Assembly: GCA_964602895.1 (NCBI GenBank)
Contig: CAZRTG010000072.1
Location: 1-16,059 of the forward strand
Origin: JAWXBM01 sp964602895
Lineage (GTDB): Bacteria > Pseudomonadota > Gammaproteobacteria > Xanthomonadales > SZUA-36
Length of the DNA stretch: 16,059 nucleotides
Direction of reading: 5' to 3'
The translations under genes and the position numbers were made by a program. The notes beneath the pieces are model-generated. The model saw nothing but the letters and a program-made list of their open reading frames with translations. It did not search any database and was not told the origin of the DNA. Positions 1 to 8,769 of this stretch are shown here, in pieces; the stretch's first letter is position 1; every line of letters begins with the position of its first letter.

Positions 1-15
1 CTTTTTGTTTGGCGT

Positions 16-54
16 GCTCTGAGAATTCATGGATGAATTATTCAGAGCTTTCTT
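16..54 (+). terminator. Hairpin with T-rich tail, candidate terminator of the gene to the left
   Basis: GCTCTGA (16-22) pairs with TCAGAGC (42-48). Inside it, AATTCAT (24-30) pairs with ATGAATT (33-39), so the stem is long with a small internal loop. TTTCTT follows on the plus strand, which fits a Rho-independent terminator for a gene ending before the window. The tail is not a pure T run, so termination is plausible, not certain. Confidence 0.4.
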
Positions 55-57
55 AGG

Positions 58-81
58 AAAAAGGGATCCGACCCTATTTTT
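58..81 (+). repeat. REP-like repeat, copy with core GGATCCGACCC
   Basis: An A5G3 arm, the core GGATCCGACCC (64-74) and a T-rich arm form an imperfect hairpin. It is the same family and orientation as the copies at 12837-12861 and 12880-12904, differing mainly by one inserted A in the right arm. It lies just downstream of the hairpin at 16-48 and upstream of the protease promoter. Confidence 0.7.
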
Positions 82-108
82 GGTAACATGGCTGCCTGAT
101 CATACAAT
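80..108 (+). promoter_or_regulatory. Candidate sigma-70 promoter of the tricorn protease gene
   Basis: TTGGTA (80-85) and TACAAT (103-108) are separated by 17 bp. They match the -35 consensus at 4 of 6 and the -10 consensus at 5 of 6 positions. The start codon at 191 would leave an untranslated leader of roughly 75 nt. No transcript evidence is available. Confidence 0.45.
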
Positions 109-190
109 TCGCATCGGCAGGCCGGATCCAGGCATTGATGAAAAGTCCCGACTGCAAGCGCATACCCAAGATAGATTCCGAGGAAACCCC

Positions 191-3100
191 ATGCAAGTAA
201 ACTCACGCCGCCTGGTACCACTGGCATTGATTCTCTGCTTTGCGAGCCAGGCCCTGTCAGCCGATTCAACTCGCCTCCTGCGTTTCCCGGATATTCACAG
301 TGACACGGTGGCCTTTGTGTATGCCGGCGATATCTATACCGCATCCACCCATGGCGGTACGGCCCAACAGCTTACCTCGCATCCCGGCCAGGAACTTTTC
401 CCCAAGTTTTCACCTGACGGTACGCAGATTGCCTTTTCTGCTGAGTACAACGGGACACGCCAGGTTTACGTCATGCCCAGTACCGGTGGCACGCCACAGC
501 AATTGACCTGGTACAACGATGTGGGCGTGATGCCGCCGCGTGGCGGATTTGATTACCAGGTTTTGGACTGGACCCCGGATGGCCAACAGATCCTGGTTCG
601 CGCCAACCGTCTGCCCTGGGGTGATCGCATGGGGCGCTATTACCTGGTGCCAGTGAATGGCGGAACAGAAATGCCGTTGGAAATCCCGGAAGCGGGAAGC
701 GGGATGTTTTCACCCGATGGCAAGCACATCGTCTATACCCCCATTGAGCGGGAGTATCGTACCTGGAAGCGTTATCGTGGCGGCAGGGCACAAGACGTGT
801 GGACTTACGACCTGGAGAATCACCGCTCCCAACAACTCACCGACCACCGCGCCACCGACAATCAGCCATTGTGGGTGGGTGATGATATTTACTTTACCTC
901 CGATCGCGACTACACCCTCAATCTTTATCGCTACGTTGCCGGGGCAGAACCACAGGCTGTAACCACACACGAGGAATTTGATGTGCTGTGGCCCAGCGCC
1001 GGTCCGGATGCCGTGGTTTACGAGAATGGCGGTTACCTGTATCGCTTTGATCCGGCTTCAGGAAGCTCAAGCCGCCTGGACATCGAAGTTCGCGGAGACC
1101 GCCCAGGCTTGATGCCGCGCTATGTTGCAGCGGGAGATTTTATTGAATCCAGCAGCATCTCACCGGACGGCATGCGGGTGGCACTGGGTGCTCGTGGTGA
1201 GGTGTTCAGCGTACCTGCAAAAAATGGGCAAGTCCGGCGGTTGACCCGCACGCCCGAGGCACGCGAAATTCATGTGAGCTGGTCGTCGGATGGCCGCCAG
1301 GTGGCCTGGTTGAGTGACGCCAGCGGCGAATATGAATTGTATGTTGCTCCTCAGGATGGCTCGGCAGCCGCCAGGCGGATTACCCACGACGGGGACGTAT
1401 GGCGATTTGCGCCGGTATGGTCGCCGGATTCCACTCTGCTCGCTTACGGTGACAAAAAGCAGCGATTACAGTTTGTTGAAATCAAGACCGGCAAGGTCAC
1501 CCAGGTCGATCACTCTGACCGCAATGATATCGAGGACTACAGCTGGTCGCCGGACAGTCGTTACATCGCTTACGTCAAAAATAACGAGGCCAACGTCGCC
1601 AACATCTGGGTTTATTCACTGGCCAATCATGCCATTTCCCAGCTCACCTCCAGCGATACCCAGGACATCAACCCGGTATTTGATCCCCAGGGTCGCTACC
1701 TGTATTTCATCTCCAATCGTGATTTCAATTTGCAGTTCGGCGACCGTGACAGCACCACCATTTATACCGATTCCGGCCGTGTTTTTGCCGGTCTGGTAAA
1801 CGCGGATGTTGCCGCTTTGCACAGACCCAAAAGCGACGAAGTTTCTATCGGCGAGAAGCCAGAAGAGAAAGACGATAAGAAAAAGAAAGACCCCAAAAAA
1901 GACCCGAAGAAAGAGCGGCCACCCTTCAAACTGGATGTGGATAATTTCGAGCTGCGTGTCACCGCCGTGAATCCAAAAGGCGGCAACTACCGTTCTCTGG
2001 CTGCCAGTGACAAAGGCGTGTTTTTCCTGGCCGAAACGGAAGAGGCTGCCAACCTGGAATTTTTTGACCTGGAATCGGAAGAAATCAAAACCATTCTGAA
2101 GGACATTGACAACTACCAGCTGGCTGCTGGAGGTGAAAAAGTCCTGTTCCGGAAAAAGAAAAATACCGGGATTGCCAAAGCTGAACCTGACCAGGATGCA
2201 AGCAAAGATCACCTGGATCTTTCTGCCATGCAATTGCGCATCGAACCGGCCCTTGAGTGGCAACAGATGTATGACGATCAGTGGCGTATTGTTCGCGACT
2301 GGTTCTACGAGCCCAATATGCACGGCAATGACTGGCCGGCGATTCGTGACAAGTATGCACCGCTGGTACCGCATGTGGCGCAGCGCGCTGATCTTGATTA
2401 CATTTTTGGAGAGATGGCAGGTGAACTGAATGCCGGTCATAACTACGTTAATGCGGGGGACTCTGCCAGGGTTGAGCGCCTGGATGGCGGGCTGCTGGGT
2501 GCTGAAATCATGCCGGCCGATGGTTCTTATCGCATTGAGAAGATTTTTGCGGGTCACAACTGGGACAGCCATCGTTCGCCGCTGGCAGAGCCGGGCGTCA
2601 ATGCCCTGGTAGGGGAATACATCGTTGCAGTGGATGGCGTTTCAACTCAAGGTGTGGACAATTTTTATCGCCTTTTGGAAAACAAGGGCGGGAAAATTGT
2701 GAGCTTGTCACTCGCCTCCTCACCTGACGGAGAAAAAGCCCGTTCGGTACTGGTCAAAACCATCACCAGCGAAACGGACTTGCGCTATTTTGACTGGGTC
2801 GAAAGCCGTCGCGAGATGGTGGATCGATTGTCAGGGGGCCGTATCGGCTATCTGCATCTGCCGAACACGGCATTGGAAGGCAACCGCGAGCTGTACCGTC
2901 TGTACCCTTCGCAGCTAGACAGGGATGCTATCCTGATTGATGTACGCTACAACGGCGGTGGCTTCATTCCGGATCACATGGTCAGCCTGGTATCCCGCCA
3001 GCCTCTGGCTTACTGGAAACGACGTGGACTGGACGCACCAGCCCAGACCACGCCGGATATTTCACACGCCGGACCGAAAGCGGTGCTGATCAACGGCTAC

Positions 3101-3454
3101 TCATCCTCAGGGGGCGATGCGTTCCCCTACTATTTCCGCAAGATGGGGCTGGGCCCCCTGATCGGAACCCGGACCTGGGGTGGCTTGATCGGCATATCCG
3201 GTAACCCGATGCTGGCTGACGGCGGCGGGATACTCACCTCCACTTTCCGCATGCTGGATCCGGATGGCCAATGGGCCGTAGAGAACGTCGGTGTTGCTCC
3301 GGATATCGAGGTCGTAGACCGGCCTGAATTGGTCGCTGCCGGCGAAGACCCCAGCCTGGAAGCCGGTGTTGCTTACCTGCTGCAGCAACTGGAAGAAAAC
3401 CCGCCGGCCACACCGGAAGTGGAAGACTCGCCCAGTGATTTCCGTAATCAATAA
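191..3454 (+). CDS. Tricorn-like S41 family protease, periplasmic/secreted
   Basis: A 1087-residue protein of the tricorn protease family (peptidase S41), which trims oligopeptides and is about 1070 residues in Thermoplasma. The frame is open back to position 29, but the start at 191 is chosen because GAGGA (180-184) precedes it by 6 nt and it begins a clear signal peptide ending near ALSA-DS. Order: WD40/PD40 propeller repeats with SPDG motifs; a Lys/Glu-rich linker near 555-578; a C1-type region with AGHNYV (His750); a PDZ domain near 790-860; the S41 core with DVRYNGGG and GYSSSGGDAF (likely nucleophile Ser973); and ENVGVAPDIEV (Glu1031). These match Thermoplasma His746, Ser965 and Glu1023 at near-constant offsets. 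The equivalent of Ser745 is Gly749, and the residue after the nucleophile is Gly, not Asp. The gene is monocistronic and convergent with the next one. Substrates are unknown. Confidence 0.93.
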   Translation: MQVNSRRLVPLALILCFASQALSADSTRLLRFPDIHSDTVAFVYAGDIYTASTHGGTAQQLTSHPGQELFPKFSPDGTQIAFSAEYNGTRQVYVMPSTGGTPQQLTWYNDVGVMPPRGGFDYQVLDWTPDGQQILVRANRLPWGDRMGRYYLVPVNGGTEMPLEIPEAGSGMFSPDGKHIVYTPIEREYRTWKRYRGGRAQDVWTYDLENHRSQQLTDHRATDNQPLWVGDDIYFTSDRDYTLNLYRYVAGAEPQAVTTHEEFDVLWPSAGPDAVVYENGGYLYRFDPASGSSSRLDIEVRGDRPGLMPRYVAAGDFIESSSISPDGMRVALGARGEVFSVPAKNGQVRRLTRTPEAREIHVSWSSDGRQVAWLSDASGEYELYVAPQDGSAAARRITHDGDVWRFAPVWSPDSTLLAYGDKKQRLQFVEIKTGKVTQVDHSDRNDIEDYSWSPDSRYIAYVKNNEANVANIWVYSLANHAISQLTSSDTQDINPVFDPQGRYLYFISNRDFNLQFGDRDSTTIYTDSGRVFAGLVNADVAALHRPKSDEVSIGEKPEEKDDKKKKDPKKDPKKERPPFKLDVDNFELRVTAVNPKGGNYRSLAASDKGVFFLAETEEAANLEFFDLESEEIKTILKDIDNYQLAAGGEKVLFRKKKNTGIAKAEPDQDASKDHLDLSAMQLRIEPALEWQQMYDDQWRIVRDWFYEPNMHGNDWPAIRDKYAPLVPHVAQRADLDYIFGEMAGELNAGHNYVNAGDSARVERLDGGLLGAEIMPADGSYRIEKIFAGHNWDSHRSPLAEPGVNALVGEYIVAVDGVSTQGVDNFYRLLENKGGKIVSLSLASSPDGEKARSVLVKTITSETDLRYFDWVESRREMVDRLSGGRIGYLHLPNTALEGNRELYRLYPSQLDRDAILIDVRYNGGGFIPDHMVSLVSRQPLAYWKRRGLDAPAQTTPDISHAGPKAVLINGYSSSGGDAFPYYFRKMGLGPLIGTRTWGGLIGISGNPMLADGGGILTSTFRMLDPDGQWAVENVGVAPDIEVVDRPELVAAGEDPSLEAGVAYLLQQLEENPPATPEVEDSPSDFRNQ

Positions 3455-3540
3455 GAAAAGGGGTCAGAGCCCTTTTCTCTTAGCTGCATGCCAAGTATAG
3501 GTTCGTAACAAGAAAAGGACTCTGATCTTTCCCTTTCCTT
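3454..3540. repeat. Inverted pair of REP-like repeats (BIME-like), probable bidirectional terminator
   Basis: The left copy has stem AGAAAAGGG (3454-3462) / CCCTTTTCT (3470-3478). The right copy, 3511-3527, is inverted: the complement of AGAAAAGGACTCTGATC matches the left copy at 15 of 17 positions. About 32 bp separate them. The pair fills the gap between the stop codons of two convergent genes (3452-3454 and 3539-3541), so it may end transcription from both sides. This variant carries TCAGAG in place of TCGGATCC; the 10-mer GACTCTGATC recurs at 9519-9528. Confidence 0.65.
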
Positions 3541-5425
3541 AATTCCTGACCACCGGCAAATTCATACGGCCCAGCAACTCAAGAAAATCAGGCCGACTGC
3601 GCAGTTCTTGCCACGGCTCACCCAGTTCAAGGAAAACCATTTTTGGATCACGCAGCAGATAACCCTGCTGCAACCAACTCATAGCCGTATCCTGGTCATT
3701 TAAACCCATATAGGCCAATGCAATATCATATGGCGGCACATAGGTGGTTTTGCTGCGGTCTATCAATTCGTCCAATATTTTCTGTGCTTCCAGTTCGCGA
3801 CCTGTTGTGGCCAGCTTGATAATCTGCCAGGCCGTTACATAGCTGCTGTTCCCGGATAATCGCAGTGCAGCCTGGAGTTCTGCAGCGGCTTCCTCGTCCC
3901 GGCCCAGGGTAGAGTAAACACCTGCCAGGGTAATGCGAATCAACCAGAATTCGTCATTCATGCTGCGGGCCTGTTCACCCAGGCTCAGTGCTTTTTCGAC
4001 CTGGCCCAGTTCCATCAAGAAGCGGATTTCCAGGGCAGCGGCAATCGGGTGTAAGGGGTTGAGCTCGCGAGCACGCCAAACCTCTGCCCTCGCTTGTTCA
4101 TACTGTCCACTACTGGAAAGCAGGTGCGCATAACCTATATGACTTTCAACATCATTGGGGTCCATCTGGATGGCACGTTGGAAGTGAGTCTTTGATGCAA
4201 CCCAGTCCCAATCAAACCAGTGTGCAATCCAACCCAGGATAGCTTCCCCTTCAGCCAGAGTGGGATCGATTTCCAATGCCCTGTTGGCGGCATCCTTGGC
4301 TGCCGGGTAGTACTCGAGTGGCGGTGCTTCTCCTGCAATTGGAATACGAAACCGGGCGTTGGCAAGGCCCAGCCAGGCCTGGGCATACATTGGATCCAGC
4401 TCCACAGCTTGCTTGAAATACTGGATGCTGGTCCGCAAATCTTCGGGCGTCAGGCGCAGCAAATGCATACGGCCTTTGAGATAAAGGACATAGGCATCGG
4501 TTTGCTCGGTGCCCGCGGTTGCCAGGTTCTTTTGCTCCTCAGGCTCCAGGTGTAGTGCCAGTGCGTCGGCGATGCGTGTACAAATGACATCCTGCAATTG
4601 GAAAATATTGGAAAAAGACTCGTCAAAAGTATCTGCCCATAAAGCCACACCATCGGCTACCCGTATCAAACGTGCACTGACACGAATATGCGAGCCATAT
4701 CGCTGGATGCTGCCTTCAACGACGGCATCGACCTCGAGCTGCTGGCCTAACTGCAGGGAATCCCGATCAGGCGCAGTGAACCTGCTGACCAGGTTGATTG
4801 GCCGGACGATGACCTGTTTGATCCGGCTCAGGCGCGCGATCAGCGTGTCGGCCATACCGAGCTCAAGCACCGGGTCGCCGGTGTCACTGATCAGGGGAAG
4901 GAAGGGAAGTACGGCAATCGTCAGGTGTTCCGTGGGTGCCGGTTCAGGACTTTGTTCAGCGCGCCACTGCAAAGCCATCCACACCAACAGCAGTACCAAC
5001 AAAGCCAGGAACCCAGCCATTGGCCAGGGTTTGATCCCTGGCTTCTGCGGTGCTGTAGTGACCGGGTCGGATGCTGCTGTGATGTTCTGCACAGCACAGT
5101 TCAGTATGTAACCGCGCTTGGGTACCGTGGTGATCAGCTTGTTTTGTGCGCCGGCCCCCACTACGGCACTGATCTGTTGCCTTAATTGATAAATGGACTG
5201 GGTCAGTGCCTCGTCGTAGACTTCGCCTCCGGGCCAGATATCTGCCAGTAACTCGGCTCGTGTGACCAACTCGCCCGGGCAGCTGGCCAGACGCTGCAAC
5301 AAAGCCATGACCCTGGGCTCCAGATGAACACTTCCACTTGGTCCACTGATCTGGCCTTTTGCTGTGTCGACCCAGACTTCATCGAACTGAAAACTTTCCG
5401 GGACAGTGCTTTGTGGTTTTTGCAC
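3539..5425 (-). CDS. CadC-like membrane transcriptional regulator: winged helix, TM, TolB-like domain, TPRs
   Basis: A 628-residue one-component regulator predicted to bind DNA in the cytoplasm and sense through a periplasmic part. Residues 11-110 are an OmpR/PhoB-type winged helix (Trans_reg_C), with the typical ELVTRAELLADIWPG segment and a TTVPKRGYIL ending. One membrane segment follows at about 134-154. Residues 168-292 resemble the TolB-like N-terminal domain seen in such regulators (IAVLPF, VDAVVEGSIQ, RVADGVALWAD). About seven TPR-like repeats follow to the C terminus. The start is GTG at 5425 with AGGTGA about 7 nt upstream. It is divergent from the exported-protein genes at 5622-6472 and shares its architecture with the gene at 9728-11683. 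Targets and signal are unknown; the intergenic region 5426-5621 is the obvious first candidate operator. Confidence 0.9.
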   Translation of the reverse strand: MQKPQSTVPESFQFDEVWVDTAKGQISGPSGSVHLEPRVMALLQRLASCPGELVTRAELLADIWPGGEVYDEALTQSIYQLRQQISAVVGAGAQNKLITTVPKRGYILNCAVQNITAASDPVTTAPQKPGIKPWPMAGFLALLVLLLVWMALQWRAEQSPEPAPTEHLTIAVLPFLPLISDTGDPVLELGMADTLIARLSRIKQVIVRPINLVSRFTAPDRDSLQLGQQLEVDAVVEGSIQRYGSHIRVSARLIRVADGVALWADTFDESFSNIFQLQDVICTRIADALALHLEPEEQKNLATAGTEQTDAYVLYLKGRMHLLRLTPEDLRTSIQYFKQAVELDPMYAQAWLGLANARFRIPIAGEAPPLEYYPAAKDAANRALEIDPTLAEGEAILGWIAHWFDWDWVASKTHFQRAIQMDPNDVESHIGYAHLLSSSGQYEQARAEVWRARELNPLHPIAAALEIRFLMELGQVEKALSLGEQARSMNDEFWLIRITLAGVYSTLGRDEEAAAELQAALRLSGNSSYVTAWQIIKLATTGRELEAQKILDELIDRSKTTYVPPYDIALAYMGLNDQDTAMSWLQQGYLLRDPKMVFLELGEPWQELRSRPDFLELLGRMNLPVVRN

Positions 5426-5621
5426 TTTGCTTCACCTGGCCATTGGACTCGAGTGAGACTTCAGAAAATGTGCTTTCAGGCCATCCATGGTACTGACTTT
5501 CTCGGCTCGGCAAAAGAGGGTATAAGTTGCTGAAAACAAGTATAAATATATTTCCGTTAAATCATCAGGAAAATGTTCAAGCCTGCCGGGATTTATTCGC
5601 AGGCACTGCGAAGGTGACACC

Positions 5622-5789
5622 ATAAAACTCAGCTTCCTGTATCTTCTGGCCCTGCCGGCCAGCCATGGCGATTTCCAGGGTAGTCAAGCGGCCAACCGCG
5701 AAATCGTTGGCAGCGTTAAAATTACCGGCAATAATTGCAATGATCTGTACGCCCGAATTGAGTCTCTGTATCCAGGAGTGGAGCCATGA
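5622..5789 (+). pseudogene. Small secreted-type frame lacking a normal start codon (ATA), coupled to the next gene
   Basis: This frame is open from 5526 to the TGA at 5787-5789 but contains no ATG, GTG or TTG. From the ATA at 5622 it reads KLSFLYLLALPASHG, which looks like a short signal peptide, then about 40 further residues with one Cys. AAGGTG (5611-5616) lies at good ribosome-binding distance from the ATA. The TGA overlaps the ATG of the next gene as ATGA, the usual arrangement of translationally coupled genes. The simplest reading is a small exported protein gene whose ATG became ATA. Use of ATA as a weak start, or a chance frame, remain possible. I do not recognise the family. Confidence 0.35.
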
Positions 5790-6472
5790 ACAAATATTCT
5801 GGAAGGCATCGTTTGGTCCGCGGCCCGCTGGTTGGCTTAATCCTGTTATTGTCAGTGCTGGGGTCAGTGCTGGCAGGCATTACGCTTACGGCTTATGCGG
5901 CATCTGCCGTTGTCCTGGACAACTGGAAGATCAGTTCCGGAAAGGTAAAAATTGTCGCCGCCGAAAACAATGCGTCCGGCAATAGAATTGCAGGTACATT
6001 CAAACTGGAGAGTACACTGCGAGAGCCAGGTACCCGGCGTGCAGGCGCTTGCTTGTTGGCGGATCTTACCGGGCAGGGTGTAGGGCTGGAATCCTGCCAG
6101 ACTCACCAGCAGTGTAATGATGCCTATCAGGCTGCGCCCCACCCGAAACTGGGCACTACAGACCCTCATCTGTACTGCTTGTCTGAACGCGCCAGCAAAG
6201 GTTCCAAGCAGTGCTGGATACGCCCCGGCCCTTCAGAGACTTATTGTCGCAAGGAAATATTTGCTCCGGGCACGTATGAACTGCCAAAAGTCGAAGCCAA
6301 TGTGCCGAACAGTGGATCGGCGCCAGCCAACCCGCTGGGTGGTGATAAAGCCGTGTGGTGGCTGGTCTATACCTGCCTGAATCCTGAAAACGGTAATCCA
6401 CCCCCGTGTACGAACCCGGAATCACCCGCCAAAGTAAACTCTATCGGCGCGGCCGGGAAAGTAAAACCCTAA
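5786..6472 (+). CDS. Cysteine-rich exported protein, function unknown
   Basis: A 228-residue protein with a basic N terminus, a hydrophobic stretch at about 13-37 and an AYA-A-type cleavage region near residue 38, consistent with export or an N-terminal anchor. The mature part has eight cysteines (89, 104, 110, 131, 143, 154, 197, 208), an even number suited to four disulfides in the periplasm. The C-terminal third is rich in Pro, Asn and Gly. The start has AGGAGTGGAG immediately upstream and overlaps the stop of the small frame before it. It lies divergently from the CadC-like regulator and runs toward the receptor pseudogene, ending 31 bp from it. I recognise no family; disulfide-stabilised surface or periplasmic binding is only a guess. 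Confidence 0.75.
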   Translation: MNKYSGRHRLVRGPLVGLILLLSVLGSVLAGITLTAYAASAVVLDNWKISSGKVKIVAAENNASGNRIAGTFKLESTLREPGTRRAGACLLADLTGQGVGLESCQTHQQCNDAYQAAPHPKLGTTDPHLYCLSERASKGSKQCWIRPGPSETYCRKEIFAPGTYELPKVEANVPNSGSAPANPLGGDKAVWWLVYTCLNPENGNPPPCTNPESPAKVNSIGAAGKVKP

Positions 6473-6503
6473 TGCTGGCCACTGATGGACAGCATGGCAT
6501 GGT

Positions 6504-8677
6504 TCAGTTGAATTGGTACTGGACGGTTGCCCAGATTTGCCTCGGATTGCCATAAAAGGCGGCTATATTTCCTTCGCGCCCCAGGGTTGGTGAATAGAAC
6601 CCGGAGCTGATGTATTTTTTATCACTGAGGTTCTTGCCGTGGATGCCAACCTGCCAACGATTGCGATGATCTGACCACTGCACGCTCAGGTCCCACAACG
6701 TATAGCCTGGCTGATCCAATTCGACACTGGGTTGTTCGAACTGTACGGTCTCGCTGCGATAGCTCAGGCTGCCTGTCAGTCGTAGCCGACCCGGCTGCTG
6801 CAGCAGGTTCAGGGGCAGTTCATAACTGAGCACACCATTCGCAGTCCATTTTGGTGTATTGCGGAATTTGTAAATCCCGGCGACATCCTGTCCTTTATCG
6901 TCAATGAACCTTTTGAACCGAGCATCCACATAGCCAAAAGCCCAACTCAACCTGAGCCGGGAATTCTGGCGACCCAGATTGCTTGCCAGAATGGCCAATC
7001 CTTCCCATTCGGCTCCTTTGATCTCTGCTTCAGCTGCATTGGTGGTGATACCGACAAACTGATCCGGAATGCCGTCGCCATCGCTATCCGCTGCAAGTGA
7101 ACCGGGTATCTGAACATCGCTATAGTCGGACCAGAAAACTGCCAGGCGGGAGTTCATCGATCCACCCAACAGCACGGATTTGATACCCACTTCGAAGGCA
7201 TTTACGGTTTCCGGTTCAAACTTCATGAACTCGAAAACCTCGGCATCGCTGACCAGGCCATCACCACCCGTGTCCGGTGCCAGCGTACTTTGGCCACGCG
7301 GATCAAATCCACCCCCTTTAAAGCCCTCACTCCAGGAAACATAGATCAGCTGCTGTTCGTTCGGCTTCCAGCTCAAGCTCAGTCTTGGGGTGATTTTGCT
7401 GAAGGTCTCCTGGCCCTGAAAATCTGAAGTTGTTGCGAAAGGTACGCCCGTGCCGCCGAACCAGAAAGAATTACCACCTGTCAGGGATTGACGCTGTACG
7501 GTTGACTGACGCCTGTCTTGAGTATAACGAGCCCCTACTTCTACCGACCAGTAGTCGTTAATATCGAAACTGAAATCACTGAACACAGACCAGGCTCTGG
7601 TGTTGACATCTCCCACCGTATTGGCGGTTAGGCCGGGGCGTCCAATGATCGCGCCGGTGGTGGCCAGCAACACGTCGTAGACCTGGAATGCGCTGGCATC
7701 CAGATAGTACAAACCCACAACGCCGTTCCAGCGTTGCCCGCTCAGCAACAATTGGATTTCTTCAGAAAACTGTTTGTTGCGGAAATACAGGGACAAATCA
7801 AAATCAGGTACTGGCAGGCTGTCGAAATCCCAGGGCGACCAGCTGGTATCCTTGCGCCAGGCCAATACGTTTTTTAGCTCCATGCCCTGTTGTACCTGCC
7901 ATTGGGCCAGCAAAGAAACGCCACCCGCTTTGACTGACTAGATGGGGTTGTTCAAGCCAGCACGGGTGTTGTAAACATCGGTCAACACTGGCGCTCCGCT
8001 CAGCCGTCCCGTCAGCATGCGCCGACCTTGTTTGGCATTGGAGTCATCCTGCAGATAGTCACCATTGAAGCGGAAAAGCAACTGGTCAGTGGCATCCCAC
8101 TCTGCACCCATCCGCAAGCCCAGTGAATCGTTGTTGTAATTTTCAATGCCCAGGTAAAGATTCTCACCAAACCCATCCCGCGCCAGCGTGGCCAGTGTGC
8201 CGCCGATGCGAAAGCGTTCCGTTAACGGTGCCGAGGCTGTGAGCACGGCTTCGCGCAGGTCATCCGTGCCGTACGAGAGCCTGGCACGAAACAAAACCTG
8301 ATCGCTCAATGGCCGGGTGATGTAGCGTATGGCTCCACCCACACTGTTGCGGCCGAACAGGGTTCCCTGTGGGTCGCGCAGCACTTCGATACGCTCCACA
8401 TCGTAAACATCCAGAATCGCCATCTGAGGGCGGTTCAGGTAGACATCATCGAGATACATGCCCACTCCTGTTTCAAAACCAGCGTTGACATCCTGCTGGC
8501 CAACGCCACGGATATAGGCCGTCAGGGTGGTGTTGGTGCCTGGCGTCGGCTCCAGCGTGGTGTTGGGCGAATACTGACTGAGGTACGTTAGATCCGGTAA
8601 GCCCATCTGTTCCAGTTCCTGGCCACTGAGGGCAGTAACGGCGATGGGTATGTCCATCAGCCTGGCTTCCCGCCAGT
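6504..8677 (-). pseudogene. TonB-dependent outer-membrane receptor, 5'-truncated and with an in-frame amber codon
   Basis: Reading down from 8677, the frame opens REARLMDIPIAVTALSG, which is the segment just after the TonB box in this family. The signal peptide and TonB box are missing because the sequence turns into a repeat at 8678. The plug domain is clear: YIRGVG, GMYLDDVYLNRP, DVERIEVLRDPQGTLFGRNS (the family usually has LRGPQG). A TAG at 7938-7940 interrupts the barrel; the same frame resumes at once and runs to the TGA at 6504-6506, giving about 717 codons from the ATG at 8657. Later barrel motifs such as LIYVSWSEGFKGGGFDPRG and WQVGIHGKNLSDKKYI remain. It would have imported a chelate or other nutrient; the substrate cannot be told. 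Two independent lesions argue that it is inactive, although the rest is well preserved, so the damage is recent. Confidence 0.88.
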
Positions 8678-8769
8678 AAAAGGGGTCGGATCCAATTTAA
8701 TCAGTTTTTGCTGGCCTGGCCAAAGGGGGTCGGATCCAATTTAAACAGTTTTTGTTGGCCTGCCAACAT
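8678..8769. repeat. 44-bp tandem repeat at the RAYT 3' end, with REP-like motif
   Basis: Two head-to-tail units start at 8682 and 8726. Both begin with GGGGTCGGATCCAATTTAA and continue through CAGTTTTTG and TGGCCTG; they differ at a few positions and by one indel. The right unit contains the stop codon and last codons of the RAYT gene. The left unit is therefore a diverged duplicate of the gene's last codons plus the repeat. AAAAGGGG at 8678 is the junction with the truncated receptor. Confidence 0.8.

Noticed and set aside
29..190. In-frame N-terminal extension of the tricorn protease from an ATG at 29
   Set aside because: It would translate a hairpin, a repeat copy and a promoter, and it would bury the signal peptide; the start at 191 has a ribosome-binding site.
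1616..2572. 318-codon open frame on the minus strand inside the tricorn gene
   Set aside because: It is antisense to a well-supported gene, has low-complexity hydrophobic composition that mirrors the sense codons, and shows no family motif.
7911..7913. Separate gene starting at TTG 7913 for the second half of the receptor
   Set aside because: It continues the upstream frame after one TAG, starts in the middle of a barrel and has no signal peptide.
7938..7940. Genetic-code change with TAG read as an amino acid
   Set aside because: TAG ends fghA and lysR at expected lengths, so it serves as a normal stop codon here.
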